Origin: Mallotus nudiflorus | Lineage: Eukaryota > Streptophyta > Magnoliopsida > Malpighiales > Euphorbiaceae | DNA length: 64,000 nt | Reading direction: 5' to 3' | Assembly (NCBI GenBank): GCA_947683625.1 | Contig: CANTUR010000193.1 | Coordinates: 4,402,001 to 4,466,000, forward strand | Part shown: piece by piece, positions 23,763 to 36,185 of the stretch | How the letters are laid out: every line of letters starts with the position of its first letter | Numbering within the stretch: the stretch's first letter is position 1 | Notes under the pieces: model-generated | Database searches by the model: none | What the model was told of the DNA's origin: nothing | Seen by the model: the letters and a program-made list of their open reading frames with translations, nothing else | Made by a program: the position numbers and the translations under genes

Positions 23763-24870
23763 TCTCTTGGGCTTTTGTATATCCTTTTCAACTTAAAATA
23801 GGTTTTTGAGGTTTAGAAAGGTGTTTTCATACTTCTCATTTGATGAATTAATCATCATTTTTAATATATCTCGATATGGTATAATGAAACGAGTCTTAGT
23901 CTATTGAGTTACATGTTCGAGTTATTGTGCTCTTATAACGATCACCCAAAGCATGTGACCTACTATTTCAAGGTTTCAATTCTATAAGTTAGATCTTAAT
24001 CAATATAAACTCATTATCTAGAGAGTCCAATTTAGGGTTTATGTGGTTCACTTCTTCAAATTAGGGTTTCTATGCCCCTAAGCAATATCGTCATGTGTTC
24101 TTACACTAATTTCATAAATTATTTATCATCACTGAACCATTTTTAGGTCTATCAAAATTAGAGGTGTGACATTTTGTTAATTAGAGAAATTCCCTAATCT
24201 TTCAAAACAATAGATAAAACATGATTTATGATGTATTGTACCATTGAACTTCTGACGTGATAATTTTGATAAATGGTTCTTAGGAGAATAATGAGTAGTA
24301 CTTGAAAAATGGCATAACTAATTCTAGGGGGCATCTTATTTTGAGGGCATGTTACAAACAGTTAAAAATTGATTAGTCATAATTTTAAGGGGCATATCAT
24401 GAAAAAATTTGGAAAAACAATTTATGATAGTTGAGAGTCTTCAAAGCTAAAGACTCATGATCTTCAAAATTACTAAGGGCTTCCTCATCTAGTTCCTCAA
24501 CAATGCATTTCTTCAAAGTTTTATCTTGATATTAATGTATCTTTTTTATGAAGCTATTATCTGAGCTTCCTAAGACAATGGATAATCTTATCTAGACAAA
24601 AATATAGAGTAAGTTCCATGACATACATACATATATGTAGTTGAATGAACTTACCTTCATATTGTGATGTAATGTTTGCTAACTTGCATTAGTTTGCTTG
24701 CATATTCTTCTTGCTCTTGTGGTAACTACGACGTAGATCTACACTCCTTGTTTAGTGAGTGTTTCTGACATGGTTTTGAATGATAAAATATTAGTTTTGA
24801 AATCTGAACTTTTTTGTTAAAAAATTTATTAAAAAATTAAAAATATTGTGTCAATGGTCAATTTCTTTCA
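23763..24870. other. Unclassified intergenic DNA
   Basis: No gene recognised. Moderately complex sequence, possibly the remains of a retrotransposon leader, without open frames of note. It leads directly into the minisatellite. Confidence 0.4.
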
Positions 24871-24879
24871 TACAAGTTT

Positions 24880-25560
24880 TCAAAATGTTTTCAACATCAT
24901 TTTCCTCACTTGAAATTTAATATCAAGTGTCTAGATTTTTCAATTATATTTCCTTGTTGAAAACATTACTAATGTCAAGTATCGAGGTTTTCAAAATTAT
25001 TTTTCTTACTTAAAATTCCAACTTTAAGTGTTTGGTTTTTAATGTTAATTGTCTAGTTTTTAAATTGATTTCCTTGTTTGAAACTTTAATCTCAAGTGTC
25101 TAGATTTTTAAAATTGTTTTCCTTGCTTAGAATTTTAACACTAAGTGTTTGGTTTTTAAAATTGATTTCCTTGCTTAAAACTTTAATATCAAGTATCTAG
25201 GTTTTCAAAATGGTTTTCCTTGCTTGAAATTACAATGTCAAGTGTCTAGGTTTTTAAAATTATTTTCCTTGCTTGAAACTTTAACGTGTCTAGGATTTTA
25301 ATATTGATTTCCTTACTTGAAACTTTAATGTCAAGTGTCTAGGTTTTCGAAATGGTTATCCTTACTTGAAATTTCAACATCAAATGTCTAAATTTTAAAA
25401 ATTGAGTTCTTTGCTTGAAATTTAACGCAAGTGTCAAATTTTCAAAGTTGTCTTCCGAGCTTGGACTTTTAACATCAAGTGTTAGGTTTTTAACATTGTT
25501 TTCTAACTTAGAATTTTAACACTTAGTGTTAGATTTTCAAGATTATTTTTCTCAACAAGT
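24880..25560. repeat. Minisatellite, roughly 55-bp units
   Basis: About a dozen imperfect head-to-tail units of the form CAAGTGTCTAGGTTTTCAAA followed by ATGGTTTTCCTTGCTTGAAA and CTTTAATGT. Unit boundaries can be followed by the recurring TCAAGTGTCTAG and CCTTGCTTGAAA phrases. Spacing drifts through small indels. No coding frame runs through it. Confidence 0.75.
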
Positions 25561-25723
25561 AACTAATTTTCAAAATTAAATTTTTTCTTGCATTAAAACC
25601 TTTCATTTTGGAATTTAATTGCTAGAGGAAAGAAAGCTTTTCTTTGACCCTTCAACATCCCTTGACATGTTAGTTCCTTACAAATTCCACCTTGTTATAT
25701 TTATGACGTAATAGAGGCACAAC

Positions 25724-26835
25724 TATTAGCACCTCAATTTTGATGATTCCGAAAGATGTATTGAAAAATTTTGTGATGTTACTATTTCAGTAATCTCATG
25801 AAGATTGTTGTTGTAGAAAAGAAGTGACAAGAGACTATGAAAAACTATTAAAAAATTTGAAAAAGAAATTGTGTTAAATATAGTTTTTGTCATTTTTAAT
25901 TTTAGGGATTTATTTTTTATTTTTAAAAATAAAGGGAGCAAATGTGTAATTTGTTATACAATCTTCTAGACTTTCACGCACAAGCACGTGACTTCATTTG
26001 TTTTGTTTATTTATTCTTATTATCACTTTATCTTTTACTCTTTTGTTTTATTTTTATTTTTTTGTTTTATTAGGAGTTTTATGCCATTAGGGATAGGTTT
26101 CCTACATTCTCTATGAAAACTTCTTTTTCTCTTACTTGTGGGGGGAAGCACAGAAAGACAAAAAAAATAAAAGTCTCTTTCATCTATAGTGTTGTACGTT
26201 TTTTTAGGTTTTCTTCTTTTTTTTTTTTCTCATTTAGCTTTTTAAGGATTTAAACTTAGGATATTTTATAAAATCAACTCACAAAATAAAAAATTAAACA
26301 TAATTCCTTTACTTTTTGAAATTAAACTCATTTCTTTTTTCCTTTTTCTTTTAATAGAGGCTAGTTAGGTTTTATTATTTATTTTGATCATGGATTGTAA
26401 TGTATTTTCCCCTTCCCTATTCCTTGGATATGTTTAATTTATTCTGATAATGGTTGGTTTGATACATGATCTAGTATAATACATGGTTGTATGATAATAT
26501 ATATTCTATGATTGATTGTATGATGGGCATTGTATGTATAAATAAAGTTGCATTAAAATGGTTAATTGTATATAACAATGAAATGGTTAAAAATAGATAT
26601 TTATAATAAGCATAACGCGAATGGAAGTTTAGTATCCAAACTCAATCTCTGAAAGTAATTATTGGACCTCCATAAGATTCAATTCCTGCAAATTTCAATT
26701 TTTAGTTTATTACGTAAATTTCTTTTTCAATTTAGCCATTGTGGTTAGTTTTGTATCTTCCAAGTAGGTTATAAAGCCCACATAGTATCAAGGTTACCAA
26801 ATATTTATGTACGCGCTAAACATGCCACTGCAATA
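25724..26835 (+). mobile_element. Probable degenerate solo LTR D
   Basis: The start TATTAGCACCTCAATTTTGA resembles TGTAAGCACCCAATTTT of solo LTR C, and the end TACGCGCTAAACATGCCACT resembles C's GCGCGCTAAACCCCGCCGTC. In between, AGTTTAGTATCCAAACTC followed by AATCTCTGAAAG echoes C's AATTTAGTATTCCATATC followed by CAGAATCTCT. No target-site duplication was confirmed. The interior is AT-rich with a T-rich stretch and no gene. Confidence 0.45.
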
Positions 26836-26997
26836 TGAAAATATTTTATCAATAATTTCTTAATAGTTTAATCAATTTAAAATTTTTATATTATTTTACA
26901 AAAATATTCTTTGTTCTCTTATATGTATATATAATCTATTATTTTATATGTATTCTAATTAGAATAATTTAAAAATTTATGTTATTAATGCATTATC

Positions 26998-28285
26998 AAT
27001 AATTTTAGGAAAACCCAAACTTTCAATGTCCCTTTAACTTTTTGAGTTTTTTTTATTGTGTTCCTATTTTTCAATTTTGCTTTACTTGATCTTGATTCTT
27101 TTATTTTTTTTCCTTGAGTTCTTATACTTTTATTTTTTTTCTTCATTGATTCCTTATACTTCTTTTTTATACATTGAATCCCTCCTTCAAAATTTTAGTT
27201 CCTGTATGTAATACTATATCCAATTTAGTCCTTATAAAATATATAATTGGATCCCTATATTTTTAAATTATACTACTTAAATCCTTACGATTTTTATTTT
27301 TAGTCAATCAAATCTTAAATATATGTATAATACAAATTTTACAATTTTGATTTTTAAAAATATGTATAATACAAATTTAATTTAAATATGCAAAAGACAA
27401 AAAATTTTATATTTTAATTAAATATGTAACTAATACAACTTTTGAACACATGGTAAATTTAAATTTTAGATCATCATTAATTAAAATATAAGGATTTAAT
27501 AGATAAAAAATTATATTAATCAAATTTTTTTGTTAACCAAATATTTTATAATTAATATGTGACCTTAAAGTTACAATAATTCATGTATATAATTAAGATA
27601 CAAATGGTTTTATTTATTAAATTTATTTATCAATTAGCAAAAATATGAAAATATTTATAACATTATTTAATATTTTTATAAGTAAATGATTTATATAGAA
27701 GTTTTAATTCACCAAATTAAAAGTTTCAAATTATAATTAAATGACTTAAAGGTGAATTAGATAAGAAAATAATTAAAAATTAATGATTTAGATACTTAAT
27801 AATTTTATTAGGTTACTATAGCGAAAAAATTAATGAAATTACAAATTTATTAATTTGGTATATAAATGTTGATGACTAATTAAAATATTTTATTTCAAAA
27901 TAGATAAAAAAAATATTTATTATAATTAGATTGCCTATATTTTTACTAAATGAGAAAAAAATTAAATTATAAAAATATGTATTTTAAGATTTTAATAATT
28001 AAGATAGAAAATTCAAAAATAAGGATTTAACTAGTAAAAAATGAAACTTTTGAAAATTTATTTAGTACAATTTTATAATACATGGAGTCAATTATATATT
28101 TAATAAGGGCTTAATTAGATATAATGTTAAAATACAGGAACTAAAATTTTGATGGAAGGATTCAATGTATAAAAAAAAGTATAAGGACTCAATGAAGAAA
28201 AAAATAAAAATATAAGGATCAAATAAGGGATTTAATGAAAAAATTCAAAAAGTTAAGGGACCAAAAATTAAGATTTTTCATAATT
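26998..28285. mobile_element. Foldback element with about 300-bp inverted arms
   Basis: The left arm (about 27010-27240) and right arm (about 28090-28280) are inverted copies. CCCTTTAACTTTTTGA at left pairs with AAAAAGTTAAGGGACC at right. TATACATTGAATCCCTCC pairs with GGAAGGATTCAATGTATA, and TTTTAGTTCCTGTA with ACAGGAACTAAAA. The core is AT-rich noncoding DNA. The structure fits a foldback or MULE-like non-autonomous transposon; the superfamily cannot be fixed without clean termini. Confidence 0.65.
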
Positions 28286-28396
28286 TTATAATAATTCTAT
28301 TTAAATTTGTAGAATTGAGATATTTTTTCAATTCTTAAAATTGATTATTGAGTGTATATATCTATATATCTATCTATCTATCAATTTATCTATCTA

Positions 28397-28433
<37 letters not shown>

Positions 28434-29607
28434 AAAATAAAAATATATTTTAAAAATAATGTAAAAATATCTTTAAGAAATTATTAGTGAAATAATTTTG
28501 TTTACATTATCATTTATAATCAAATAAATTAATTTTTTTTAATTTTTATGATATTATAAAATATATCAAAAGTCATAAAAATGAAATGACATAAATATCT
28601 TTTATACTTTTTTCTCAAAAAAAAGTCTAACTAAAATAGATTATGTCATGTTACTGTTTGTAACAATATTAGACAACTTATTTTATTTATTAGCGATGTG
28701 AAATATAAAATACCAATTTGTTATAAAATAAATCATAAAAATTAGATTTGATAAAAATAAAATCACAAGAATTTTTTTTTTTTTTTACTTTTCTCCTTAT
28801 TTTTTTGGCCAACTAGATTGCATTCAAATAAAGGTCAAAAAAAAAAAAAGCCCAAAATGCCTAAGCAAAAATAAAGAAGTTTTAAAATTAAAAAAAATCA
28901 ACAATTACACTTAGTCATAAACCATGCATGGCAACTATAAAGCGAAGGAAAAGGAGTAAAATAAAAACTATAAATTTTGTTAAATTTGATAACTTAAAAT
29001 TAATTAATAAATGAAAAAAGAAGAGGATATATTTAAAAATGAAGGAAAAGTTTTAAATTATAATGTGTTTTGAAGTTAAAATATTAATTTCATCTTTTAT
29101 ATGAAGGAATCAATTACATGTACCAAATTACGAGAAAAAGCGTGGTGTGAAGACAAATTAAATTATGGTGAATTTTAAAAATTTTCTCTAGCATGCAACC
29201 CTTGCATGAAGGTAAGAATTCCAGAACTAAAATTAGAACACGTTCAATTTACCCAACTAAATGTCCGCATGCTTGAATGGACAACATTTATTAAAGATTT
29301 ACAAACAACTAAAAACACATAGTGATACGAACCCATTAGACGACCTACTCTAGGAACCCGTTCAACATGAACTCAAGCCCACGCTCTTAAGAAAAGTTCA
29401 AATCAAGTTCCAATTTAGATATAAAGAACCTTCACCTTATGTTTAGTTAGTCCAAACAACCAAAGTTATGTCAAAACTTTAACCTTTTGAACAATAACAA
29501 ATAAGCAACAAAGGTTATTAAAAAGACGCCACAATTTGTTGTCTGAAAGATAGATTGATAAATCACAAAAGTTGTCACATGGTTAACCACCAAGTAACCA
29601 AAGAGAA
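28286..29607. other. AT-rich spacer, partly repeat-like
   Basis: Contains a (TATC)n/(TA)n microsatellite at 28355-28430 and poly-A/T runs. From about 29100 the sequence is more complex and continues, after interruption by solo LTR B, at 32985. TGATACGAACCC at 29323 resembles the inverse terminus of the outer nested element's LTR, hinting at an antisense LTR fragment. No gene recognised. Confidence 0.4.
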
Positions 29608-29907
29608 TGTAATAACCCTAGTTTTTAATTTATTTTAATATTTATCAGGATATGCAGTATTAATAAAGTTTAAAAATAAATTTAATTATTTATTATTTGA
29701 TGATTATTACTATCATTATTTAGTGTCAAATTGGGGTTTCTTGTGAATATTTATTTTGAGACTTAGTGTTTCGAATAATTTATTTATGTTATTCATATTT
29801 ATTACTTGAATAATATTATTTTAATAATATTTAACCTAGTGTATTTTATTTTATATTGTTATTATTTTATTAAGTGCATTATTTGCATGGATACAAATAT
29901 TGTATTT

Positions 29908-29965
<58 letters not shown>

Positions 29966-32900
29966 TTATTTTAATGTATGTAATTATTATATGTGTGTGA
30001 TTTATATATGTATTATTTTATTATTAAATAAAGTTTACTGACTATATAATATATTATTATATACATATAATATATACATAATATACATTATACATAAAAA
30101 ATAAAAACACAACCCATTTTCCCCTTCTCCCTCCCGTAACCACCATCACCGCCCTCTCACCGTCGCTGCCATGCCGTCCCCTCACCGTCAGAGCCTCATC
30201 GCTGTCCAGCAGCTCTGCTGCCCTTTCTTTTCTTCCCTGGCGCCAGCAGCAGCTCCAGCAGTCGTGAGAAACTGAAAGTGGCTTCTCCTCCATTTCAGGC
30301 GATTCTGGCTACCATTTCCCTTGATTCTGGTCTTATTTTCTTCCTTTCTTATCGATGAGTGTGAATCCAAGCTCCTTTTAGCTTGAAAACGTGATTTAGT
30401 AAGGTGTTTTTCTTGTTTTTAAATTCATCCGTTTTAGGGTTTTGATTTTTTTCAAGAATTTTTGGTTGATTCATGGAAAATTCCTTCACAAAAGTTATTC
30501 CCCTAGCTCAAGCTACATCCCTGAATTTTTGTGTATTTTTGGGAATTATTTTGATTTTTGTGAATTTTTGAATATTTTATTATTATTTTATTAATTTTTG
30601 TAAATTAATTATATAAATTATGAAATTGTGATTTTTGGTGTTATTAGTGGTTATTTTTAATTTTAGAGTTGAGTTTATAATTTTTGTGAATTTTGTGTAA
30701 TTTTTATAATTATTTTTAGTTTATGTCAATTTTAAAAATATAGGTTATACATATATTTTGTTAGAAATAATTGTTCAATTATTTTTTTTGTTGATATTAT
30801 TGAGATATATGTTGAGAAAATAATTTTTGTATATTTATATAATTTTTATTGAATTTTTTAGTATTATTAGTATTTTATGTATATTTTTAAATATTAAGTT
30901 TAATTTGATAATTTTAGTTAAATATTATGTTTAAATGGTTTTATAAATATTTGAGGTATAAAAATGATTTTTATAAATTATTTACTAATTTTAACTAATT
31001 AATACTAATTTTTGAAAATTATTTTCAAGTAATATATAATATACTATTTTTGTAAATAAATGAATTTTAGTAAATTTTAATATATGTTTGGACTAATTAA
31101 GTCATTTGGATTAGTAAAATGACTTTTTATTAAATTATATTGAATTATCAAGAAAAATGAATTTTTAATAATATTATATTATTAATTAGGGTTTTTAAAT
31201 AATTATAAAGAAAATAATTATTTTTGGTGTTTTAATGTAAAATATACTATATTTTGATATTTGGAGGGCATTTATAGTATTTATTGAATTTTAATATATT
31301 TTATTATAGTATTTGAATTTTTGATGAATTGTGGACCTCGGTTGAGGAATTTTAGTAGTACGGGATCCCAACCGAGGGTTATGAGAATTTGTATACTCGA
31401 AGTGTATTTTCTTGCAGGACTAACTCTACTTTTTAGTAGAGAGATGTCCGTTTTACAGAGGAGATTCTACCAAATTTTCGATAGAATTCTCGTAAAATGT
31501 GACATCGGGTCTAATTCTGATTCTGTGTCTGTTCATGTTTAGTAATTCTAGATCGAGTCTCTAGAAGTCTAAGTTAGATTTATTCTAATGTCGTGATCGC
31601 TTTTATTATTCAGTTGCACCGAGATCAAGGCCTAGTGGATCAGGCCCGAAGGACCAGTCTCGAGGAGTGCATCCTTGTGAGTTATTATTTTTTATATATA
31701 TTGCTTTATGTTGCATGTTTTAGAATTATATGTTTTAAATGTAAAATTTTGCATAATTGCTTTATTAAATGCTTAAGTATATTTTAGGTATATTTTAAAA
31801 TAAATGCATGTTTTCTTTTTGATTTATATTCAAATTATATTTAAGTATATTATTGGTTGATTTTGAGTATATTTCATGATTTAATTGAATTTATTTTACG
31901 TATATATACATGAAATATACTTAGTTTATTTTAGGTATATTTTTGGTATATATATGGTTTACTTGATCATTTTGAATGCCATTGTATATATTATTTATTC
32001 TCGAATGTATATATTATTTATTCTCGAATGTATATTTTATTTTTTTAATGAAGGATATCGATAGAGTGTGCTTCCTAGTGGGCAGCACTAGGACCGAGTA
32101 CGTACCTGTGCGATAGGTTATAGGTTGAATTACTAATTTATTTGTGGAAATTATGACTTGATTGATTTGATTGATGTGAGATGTGATTGATGGTGTGATT
32201 GCTGGAGCTCGGTTGACCAAGTGTCTCGGGGCCAATCACATTGATAGTCAAACTGCTGGAGCTTGGTCGACTTAGTGTCTCGGGGCCAGTCTACTGTCCA
32301 GTTGGACTAAGTGCATTTACTTGGAATTAAGTGAGCTTGTATGGCTAGAGTGATGTTATTATTGATCGAGGTTACGTTTAAATAGGGTTCTATTTGATCC
32401 TTCATAAATTGATGTTTTTCAGTATTAATTATAAAGTGATTTTCAGCATCTGTGTTTATATGCCTGTATATATATTTATTAAATACTCATGAGTGTTTGC
32501 ATTTGTTATTTAGAAATGTGTGTATATATATTATAATAATTCACTCATTGAGGTCTGACTCCCTCAGTTGATGTTTTAACAGAAGTGTCCTCTTCTTCAG
32601 ACCTCAGCAGTAGGCCTATCCACGGGATTTCTTCCGCCCCGACTTTATTATGTAAATTACCTACTTAATTATTTATTATTGTATTCTAGAAAACTGCAGT
32701 AGTTGTATCTTTATTAGTTGGAAATGATATTTTGTATTATATATGTTGATTTTAAATTCAGAGAGGCATATCTCTGAATGTTGTATTAAAATATTTTATT
32801 TTATGATATGCAGAGATTATTTTATCATAATTATTAAGTTTTAAATGTTAATGTATTTTTAATTGTTTTAATTTATTTATTGTATGTTTTTATTATTTAA

Positions 32901-32979
32901 GGCTTGTTATGGGTTTCGAATTCGAAAGAATTCTCATTCCCTAGCGTACGGTTATGACCCCTGGTTTTGGGTCGTGATA
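29608..32979 (+). mobile_element. Giant solo LTR B (3.4 kb)
   Basis: Begins TGTAATAACCCTAG and ends TTTGGGTCGTGATA, flanked by a perfect 5-bp target-site duplication GAGAA (29603-29607 and 32980-32984). It shares with solo LTR A the blocks TTGCACCGAGATC, GGATATCGATAGA, GCAGCACTAGGACCG, the CTCGGTTGACC/AGTGTCTCGGGGCC modules and TTCGAAAGAATTC near the end. It is about 600 bp shorter than A, mostly in AT-rich parts. A TA microsatellite (29911-29962) and a GC-richer segment (30110-30360) precede a possible LTR transcription start region. No internal region is present. Confidence 0.85.
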
Positions 32980-32984
32980 GAGAA

Positions 32985-33790
32985 TCCTTTTTAAATTTTA
33001 TTAATCATCCATGATTGCACGCCCTCTAGGTTACATAAAATAAAGTCTTTATATAGGTGTAAAGAAACCCTAAATAAAATATATTAATATCCTAACAAAA
33101 TAAGAAAAAAAATCCTTCTATAATAAGAAAAAAAATCCTTATTAAATAAGAAAATATAATTCTACTTAAATAAGAAAATATAATAATAGTTAAATTTGGA
33201 TTTACTTATGCAACATATTGAAGCACACTTTTTAACATGATTAAGGCCGAATTAACTCAAGCCTAAAACATAAAAGTTGTAGCTCTTGTTGTTATCTTTT
33301 AGCAGCATCTTGAATTACTTCATTTGGATCTATATTGAGTGAGATATGGCCCATTTACTGATGTATATTCAGTTTGCCTAGTTTTGTTCATAATCCGATA
33401 ATCTTTCATAATTTTAGCTCAGGTATAAAACTGAATTAACTCTAGATGTCTTCATCAAAGTTGTAGATATCTTTTTTAGCTTTCAATAACCTCTTGGATC
33501 ATCTCAATCTGAGTTTTGTAGAGTGAGTTAAAATACTAAAGTATGCTACACAAATTATGAATTTATGCGAATTGCTCTTTTCTTGAATGAAAGTTGTCTT
33601 ATTAGCATGAACAAATCTTGAAATCTTCCTCTTTGGAAACTAGGATCACGTCATATAGCATGTCAAGAGACCTACATCTAAGAATTTTATAACTCTTTCA
33701 AACTCCAAATGTTGGTAGTACACTTGACAAGTTTTAGGATATGGTTATGCAAATTTATAAGCTCTTAGCTCCCTAAGTGTGAAGTCTCCA
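32985..33790. other. Unclassified repeat-like DNA
   Basis: Continuation of the sequence that ends at 29607, split by solo LTR B. It has short repeats of AATAAGAAAA-type phrases at 33095-33180. No reading frame of note. It may be an antisense LTR of an unidentified retrotransposon. Confidence 0.35.
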
Positions 33791-36185
33791 TGTAACATCC
33801 TTGACTCTAACCATAAGCATTTTATTTAAATTTGTATGCATTGCATATAATTCACTTGAACATATGCATCCCAAACCATTCAATTTGACTTGTGTATTTC
33901 ACATTCTTTTCATTTGTTTTGTATTTGTCAAAGTGCATAGCAATGATATATTTAAGTATGTGTAATATAGGATGTAATTGGAGGTATTATAAAATTGAAC
34001 ATTTAGTCAATAAATAAATATGTAAAGAATTAAATCTAATTAAATTGTTTATATGAGTAACCTTTGAGATTAAATTGAGCTTTTGTATAGAAGGAGGATT
34101 AATATGAACTTTTGCTTGATATTGATTAAAAATATAATAATAAGAATAAAAAAATCATTGTGGATATTTATGGGATTTGTCTTATATAGGAACTAGAAAA
34201 CTCTACTTTCTTCTTAACCTTAAGCTATAGTTCATTTGTCATTTAAACCTAATTTCCTTCTCTTTCTTTTAAGGTCTTAAGCTTGAAATTATGATATTTT
34301 TAGCTACTAATTTGGTAAATCAATTATTCTCTCTTTAAATTATATTGAAATTATGTGGCGATGATGTGAAAATGATTTCATAGCTTGTAAATTATGTTAT
34401 AGGGCTGAATTTTACACCTTTATTTTCATAGCCATGGAAGAAGAATTAAGGGAAGTGAAAAACATGAAACTTATAAATTTATGTCTTATCTAAATGCTTA
34501 AAAATTATTTTATGAGATTTGGTGTATGTGATGAGAAATTCTTCATCAAATGGGATTGGTTTAGACTGTATATACTATAGGTAACTTGCTTTTGCTTAGA
34601 AAATATGAGACCCTTACGGGCTGAATTAGACAAATTATTAAACATGAGTTTTGTTTTATTTATATGTTATTTAAAACCCTATAAAATATTTTGCTAAAAT
34701 AATGTGTGTGTAATGAGAATCATCCTTGGAGTGGGGCTGGTTCTGCTTGCTATATCTATAGATAGTCCAGTATTTCCTAATTAGTATAAGTACCTTAGAG
34801 GTTGAATTAAATGAAGTATAAAATATAAAATTTGTTCCTTTATATGTTAAAGAAGTTGTTAAAAAATGGTTTTACAATTAGACTTGTATAACTTGAGAAA
34901 TTCTAAATTGAATGAGACATGCTCAAACTATTTTTATATAGGATACAAGTTTGAATTCAAAATTTCACCATTAATTTTGAAAAACTTATATTATGATAAT
35001 TTTTGGATATGTTGTATCCCTATATGTCTAGTTTTTTAAGAAAAAAGAATCAAATAATTTGAAGTTGTGTGGAAAAAGTTATTTGCTTTTAGGTCTAGCA
35101 AGGTCAAGCTATCCAATAAGGAAGAATATGCATAAATGTTAGGCTTACATGTATAGAACATATCCTAATTTCATACTAAGCATGAACGCTCATTATAGAC
35201 ATATTCTTGATAAAATGTGTGTTATATTTTAGGATCTCAAAGCATTGGTGAAGCTTGGGAAGGTGATACGAGTCATCCATAGAGTGTTTAACATCTAAAC
35301 AATAAGTATAAGCATAAGTTAAATTCTTTGGTGAAATTATGTGTTTGAGATAGGTGTGAACATGTGATGAATAAGTTATAGCTTGATTAAGAATATGTAT
35401 TTTATGAGACTTTGAAGAGAATTACTTTTGATTATTCAAATGTATATAGTTTGTTTATTGATTGGTTATGTTTATATACAAGTGTTTACAAGTTAAATGC
35501 AAATGTTATGATCCTAAAGACTATTTGTTATGAAAATTTACACTTGAACACTTGAATATGAATATAAAAGGACATTGTGACTATCTTGGAAAATACTTGC
35601 AAATCACACGGCAAATGCAAATGATCAAAGAAAATCATATGATTCACATGTTATATGTTGGCCAGAAAAATCAAATGGCAATTATTTCACATGAATCCTA
35701 GGAGCAATTTTTGTCTTACCAGGTCATAATAAAATCCATGAATAATAAATGTGCTTGCATTTAAATGAATCATGCTTGTACTATGTTTTGATATCATCTA
35801 TTTGCTTTTAGTGCCTTTAGAATTTAATTGATATTTTATATTCACTAAGTCATGACTCATCAAATTGCAATTATTTTTCCTAGATAGTGAAGCTTGAGGT
35901 GTGACCATTTTAAAGCATATAGCATTGTAAATAGAGTATGGAGAAAAGGTCACTAATCAAACTCTCACTTTTTATCTCTCTTTGTATCATAAGCATACAT
36001 TTTGATATGGAGATATGTTTTGTACTTATATGTAAATATAGCTCATATTTATTATATCAATGAAAATGTTATGATTTTTTATGTGCTTAAATAATATGTT
36101 GACTTTGTTTAATCATGATATGGTTGTACTAATATGCTAAATAAAGACTTAGGGTATTTAAATAGTAAAGATATAGGGTGTTACA
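33791..36185 (+). mobile_element. Candidate solo LTR E (2.4 kb)
   Basis: Opens TGTAACATCCTTGACTC and ends ATAGGGTGTTACA, with 7-bp perfectly inverse termini TGTAACA/TGTTACA. There is no coding capacity. The five bases on either side (CTCCA and CCATA) do not form a clear duplication, so the boundaries rest on the termini alone. The family differs from LTRs A-D. Confidence 0.5.

Noticed and set aside
29806..30000. Small hydrophobic open frame with repeated Tyr-Ile
   Set aside because: It translates the (TA)n microsatellite inside solo LTR B.
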